Shown: piece after piece, positions 62,536 through 64,000 of the stretch
Layout of the letters: each line of letters begins with the position of its first letter
Position numbering within the stretch: position 1 is the stretch's first letter
Source of the DNA: Putridiphycobacter roseus
GTDB taxonomy: Bacteria; Bacteroidota; Bacteroidia; Flavobacteriales_D; Crocinitomicaceae
DNA length: 64,000 nt
Direction of reading: 5' to 3'
Assembly: GCF_003234935.1 (NCBI RefSeq)
Contig: NZ_QKSB01000006.1
Location: 1 to 64,000 of the forward strand
Made by a program: the position numbers and the translations under genes
The notes under the pieces: generated by a model
What the model was told of the DNA's origin: nothing
Databases searched by the model: none
The model's input: only the letters and a program-made list of their open reading frames with translations

Positions 62536-64000
62536 TTATTCTACAATCGTCATTTCATCTATCAAGTTCGTTGCGCCAGCATACTTATCAATAATAAATA
62601 ATACATAACGAATATCTACACTAATTGTTCTTTGAAAAGTAGTTTCAAAAGCAATATCACCACTCATAGCTTCCCAGTTTCCATCAAATGCACAACCAAT
62701 CAATTCTCCTTTGGCATTCATTACAGGACTTCCTGAGTTTCCTCCAGTGATATCATTGTTAGAAATAAAATTCACTCTTAAAGTACCATCTTGACCATAT
62801 CTACCGTAATCCTTTTTATTATACAACTCTTTCAATTTAGCTGGTACAATAAATTCATCATCTGCTGGATTTTCTTTGGCCATCAAGCCTTCAATGGTAG
62901 TATAAAAGTCATACAATAATCCATCACTTTTTTTGTATCTCCCTACGTTTCCATAAGTTAATCTAAGCGTAGAATTTGCATTTGGATAATACTTTTTATC
63001 TGGATTCATTTCTCTTAACCCTGCAACAAAAAGACGGTTTGCATTGTCTAACTGATCATTTGCCTTCACTAGCTCTTCTTTACTTAAAATAGTTCTATAA
63101 TTCGCCATTAAATCTTTCATTAATAAAAATAAACGATCTTCCTTCATTGCTTTTACCGTTGGCTTATTTAAAAATTCTTTATATTTTTCTTCGCCACCAA
63201 ACGGTGAAATATCCATGTTACGGTTTACAAAATATTCCAAATCTTTACTGTGGTTACTTAACAAGGATATCAACTCTTCAGAATATTGTTCTTTTGGTAC
63301 TTGTGCAACATACATTTCTAATAAATTATACACTAACCTTCTTTCTGTTGGCATATTCATACCTTTAAAAGTTTCATCTGCTCCTTTTTTATAAAAATCT
63401 ACCAGACGGTCTACCATTGCTTGGTCTACTTCTTCTTTGCTTAATTCATCATACAAACGGCCGTGTTGAATTAAAAATTGATTGTAAGGAATAGAATAAA
63501 TTGCTTCATAAAAATAAACCTTCGTTGGGTTATACGTCTCAATCACCGCATAAGCCTTTTCGATATCGGTTAATACGTTGCCATATTTGGCTTTTCTTTC
63601 TGGTGACTCATTGACCCAGTTTACAAAGTTGTCTTCAATCATTTTCTTTTTATCATACACTTTGTTTCTTTTTAATTGTTCTGTTTGACCAATAAAATAT
63701 TTCCAGTAATTACTTACTTGTGCATAATTGGAAGCATACTGTAATCTGACTGCATTACTAGCTTTCATGTCAACTTTCATGATCTCTAATTTTTCCGCTC
63801 TAGCTCTTACTCTTGAAGGTTGGTCTTTTTCAATGGCCATTTGCACGCCTCTTGAAGTTAAGTAACGATCCGTACTTCCAGGGTATCCCATAATCATGGT
63901 GAAATCTCCATCTTCAATTCCTGCAATAGACACTGGTAAATAATGTTTTGGTGTATAAGGCTTATTATCCATGGCAAATGGTGCAGACTCATTATTTGCA
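62536..64000 (-). CDS. S46 family dipeptidyl-peptidase (DPP7/DPP11-like), 5' end outside window
   Basis: Exported serine peptidase that removes dipeptides from the N-terminus of peptides, important for amino acid use in Bacteroidota. Only about the last 488 residues are inside the window; the family is usually near 700-730 aa. The frame is open through the right edge (codons for ANNESAPFA precede the first visible Met), so the gene is partial. The helical DPP domain covers most of this part; the catalytic Ser is in GGNSGSPV (near 62722-62745), and SFNxSG-type peptide-binding residues flank it. The His and Asp of the triad would be in the missing part. A strong terminator follows. Confidence 0.93.
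   Translation of the reverse strand, partial: ANNESAPFAMDNKPYTPKHYLPVSIAGIEDGDFTMIMGYPGSTDRYLTSRGVQMAIEKDQPSRVRARAEKLEIMKVDMKASNAVRLQYASNYAQVSNYWKYFIGQTEQLKRNKVYDKKKMIEDNFVNWVNESPERKAKYGNVLTDIEKAYAVIETYNPTKVYFYEAIYSIPYNQFLIQHGRLYDELSKEEVDQAMVDRLVDFYKKGADETFKGMNMPTERRLVYNLLEMYVAQVPKEQYSEELISLLSNHSKDLEYFVNRNMDISPFGGEEKYKEFLNKPTVKAMKEDRLFLLMKDLMANYRTILSKEELVKANDQLDNANRLFVAGLREMNPDKKYYPNANSTLRLTYGNVGRYKKSDGLLYDFYTTIEGLMAKENPADDEFIVPAKLKELYNKKDYGRYGQDGTLRVNFISNNDITGGNSGSPVMNAKGELIGCAFDGNWEAMSGDIAFETTFQRTISVDIRYVLFIIDKYAGATNLIDEMTIVE

Noticed and set aside
1..64000. CRISPR arrays, insertion sequences, prophage, rRNA and tRNA genes
   Set aside because: No regular direct-repeat array, transposase, phage structural gene or structured RNA gene was recognised on reading both strands.

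Overview
Organism. The window reads as an AT-rich Bacteroidota chromosome, most likely a member of the Flavobacteriales. The signs are a PorP/SprF type IX secretion protein, several exported proteins with type IX C-terminal sorting domains, a TonB receptor/DUF4249 pair, lipoproteins with a Cys directly after the signal peptide, and promoters of the TTG-N18-20-TAnnTTTG type. No rRNA, tRNA, CRISPR array, insertion sequence or prophage was found. Genus cannot be fixed from this sequence. Region 1-5484. This is the accessory part and the main discovery: an integron-like cassette array. Three cassettes (about 76-1147, 1148-3298 and 3299-4293) all read on the minus strand. Each ends in an attC-like hairpin site, and a tyrosine recombinase of the same orientation (4330-5484) borders the array at an attI-like site (4286-4326). 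For every cassette, the 9-base R'' box of its own attC-like site is the exact reverse complement of G plus the first 8 bases of that same cassette. That is what excision and circularisation with a G|TT crossover predicts. The recombinase nevertheless looks XerC/D-like and lacks the extra segment that defines classical IntI. The array continues past the left edge. Most cassette genes encode exported proteins of unknown function. Region 5661-18836. Ordinary genome: a Zn-ribbon protein, a RibD-like reductase, rplS, a large propeller/SpoIIE-phosphatase sensor, a MazG-like pyrophosphohydrolase, a cystathionine beta-synthase-like gene paired with a cytoplasmic BtuF-like protein, an outer membrane protein/lipoprotein pair, a hydrolase, a Gfo/Idh/MocA oxidoreductase and a polyprenyl-phosphate sugar transferase. 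Region 18917-28502. A NatAB-like ABC exporter, a Ppx/GppA phosphatase, an ECF sigma factor/glycosyltransferase pair, and a tgt-led operon whose Tgt has lost its three zinc cysteines. Region 28812-31987. A sigma / anti-sigma / PorP operon. The middle protein joins a cytoplasmic anti-sigma-like end, one inner membrane helix, a long periplasmic linker and a PorP/SprF-like outer membrane barrel, so it should span both membranes. Region 32138-49954. Acyl-CoA ligase, a small cytochrome, an ABC-F ATPase, MsrB, a VTC-polyphosphate-polymerase/DUF4956/propeller operon, cytidine deaminase, lipoamide dehydrogenase, a cobalamin adenosyltransferase, gcvT and the trkA-trkH potassium uptake pair. Region 50036-64000. 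Type IX cargo proteins, recQ, a TonB receptor with its DUF4249 lipoprotein, and the C-terminal part of an S46 dipeptidyl-peptidase that runs off the right edge. Two short genes not previously listed (43287-43385 and 57128-57289) and several gene remnants were found by reading the gaps.
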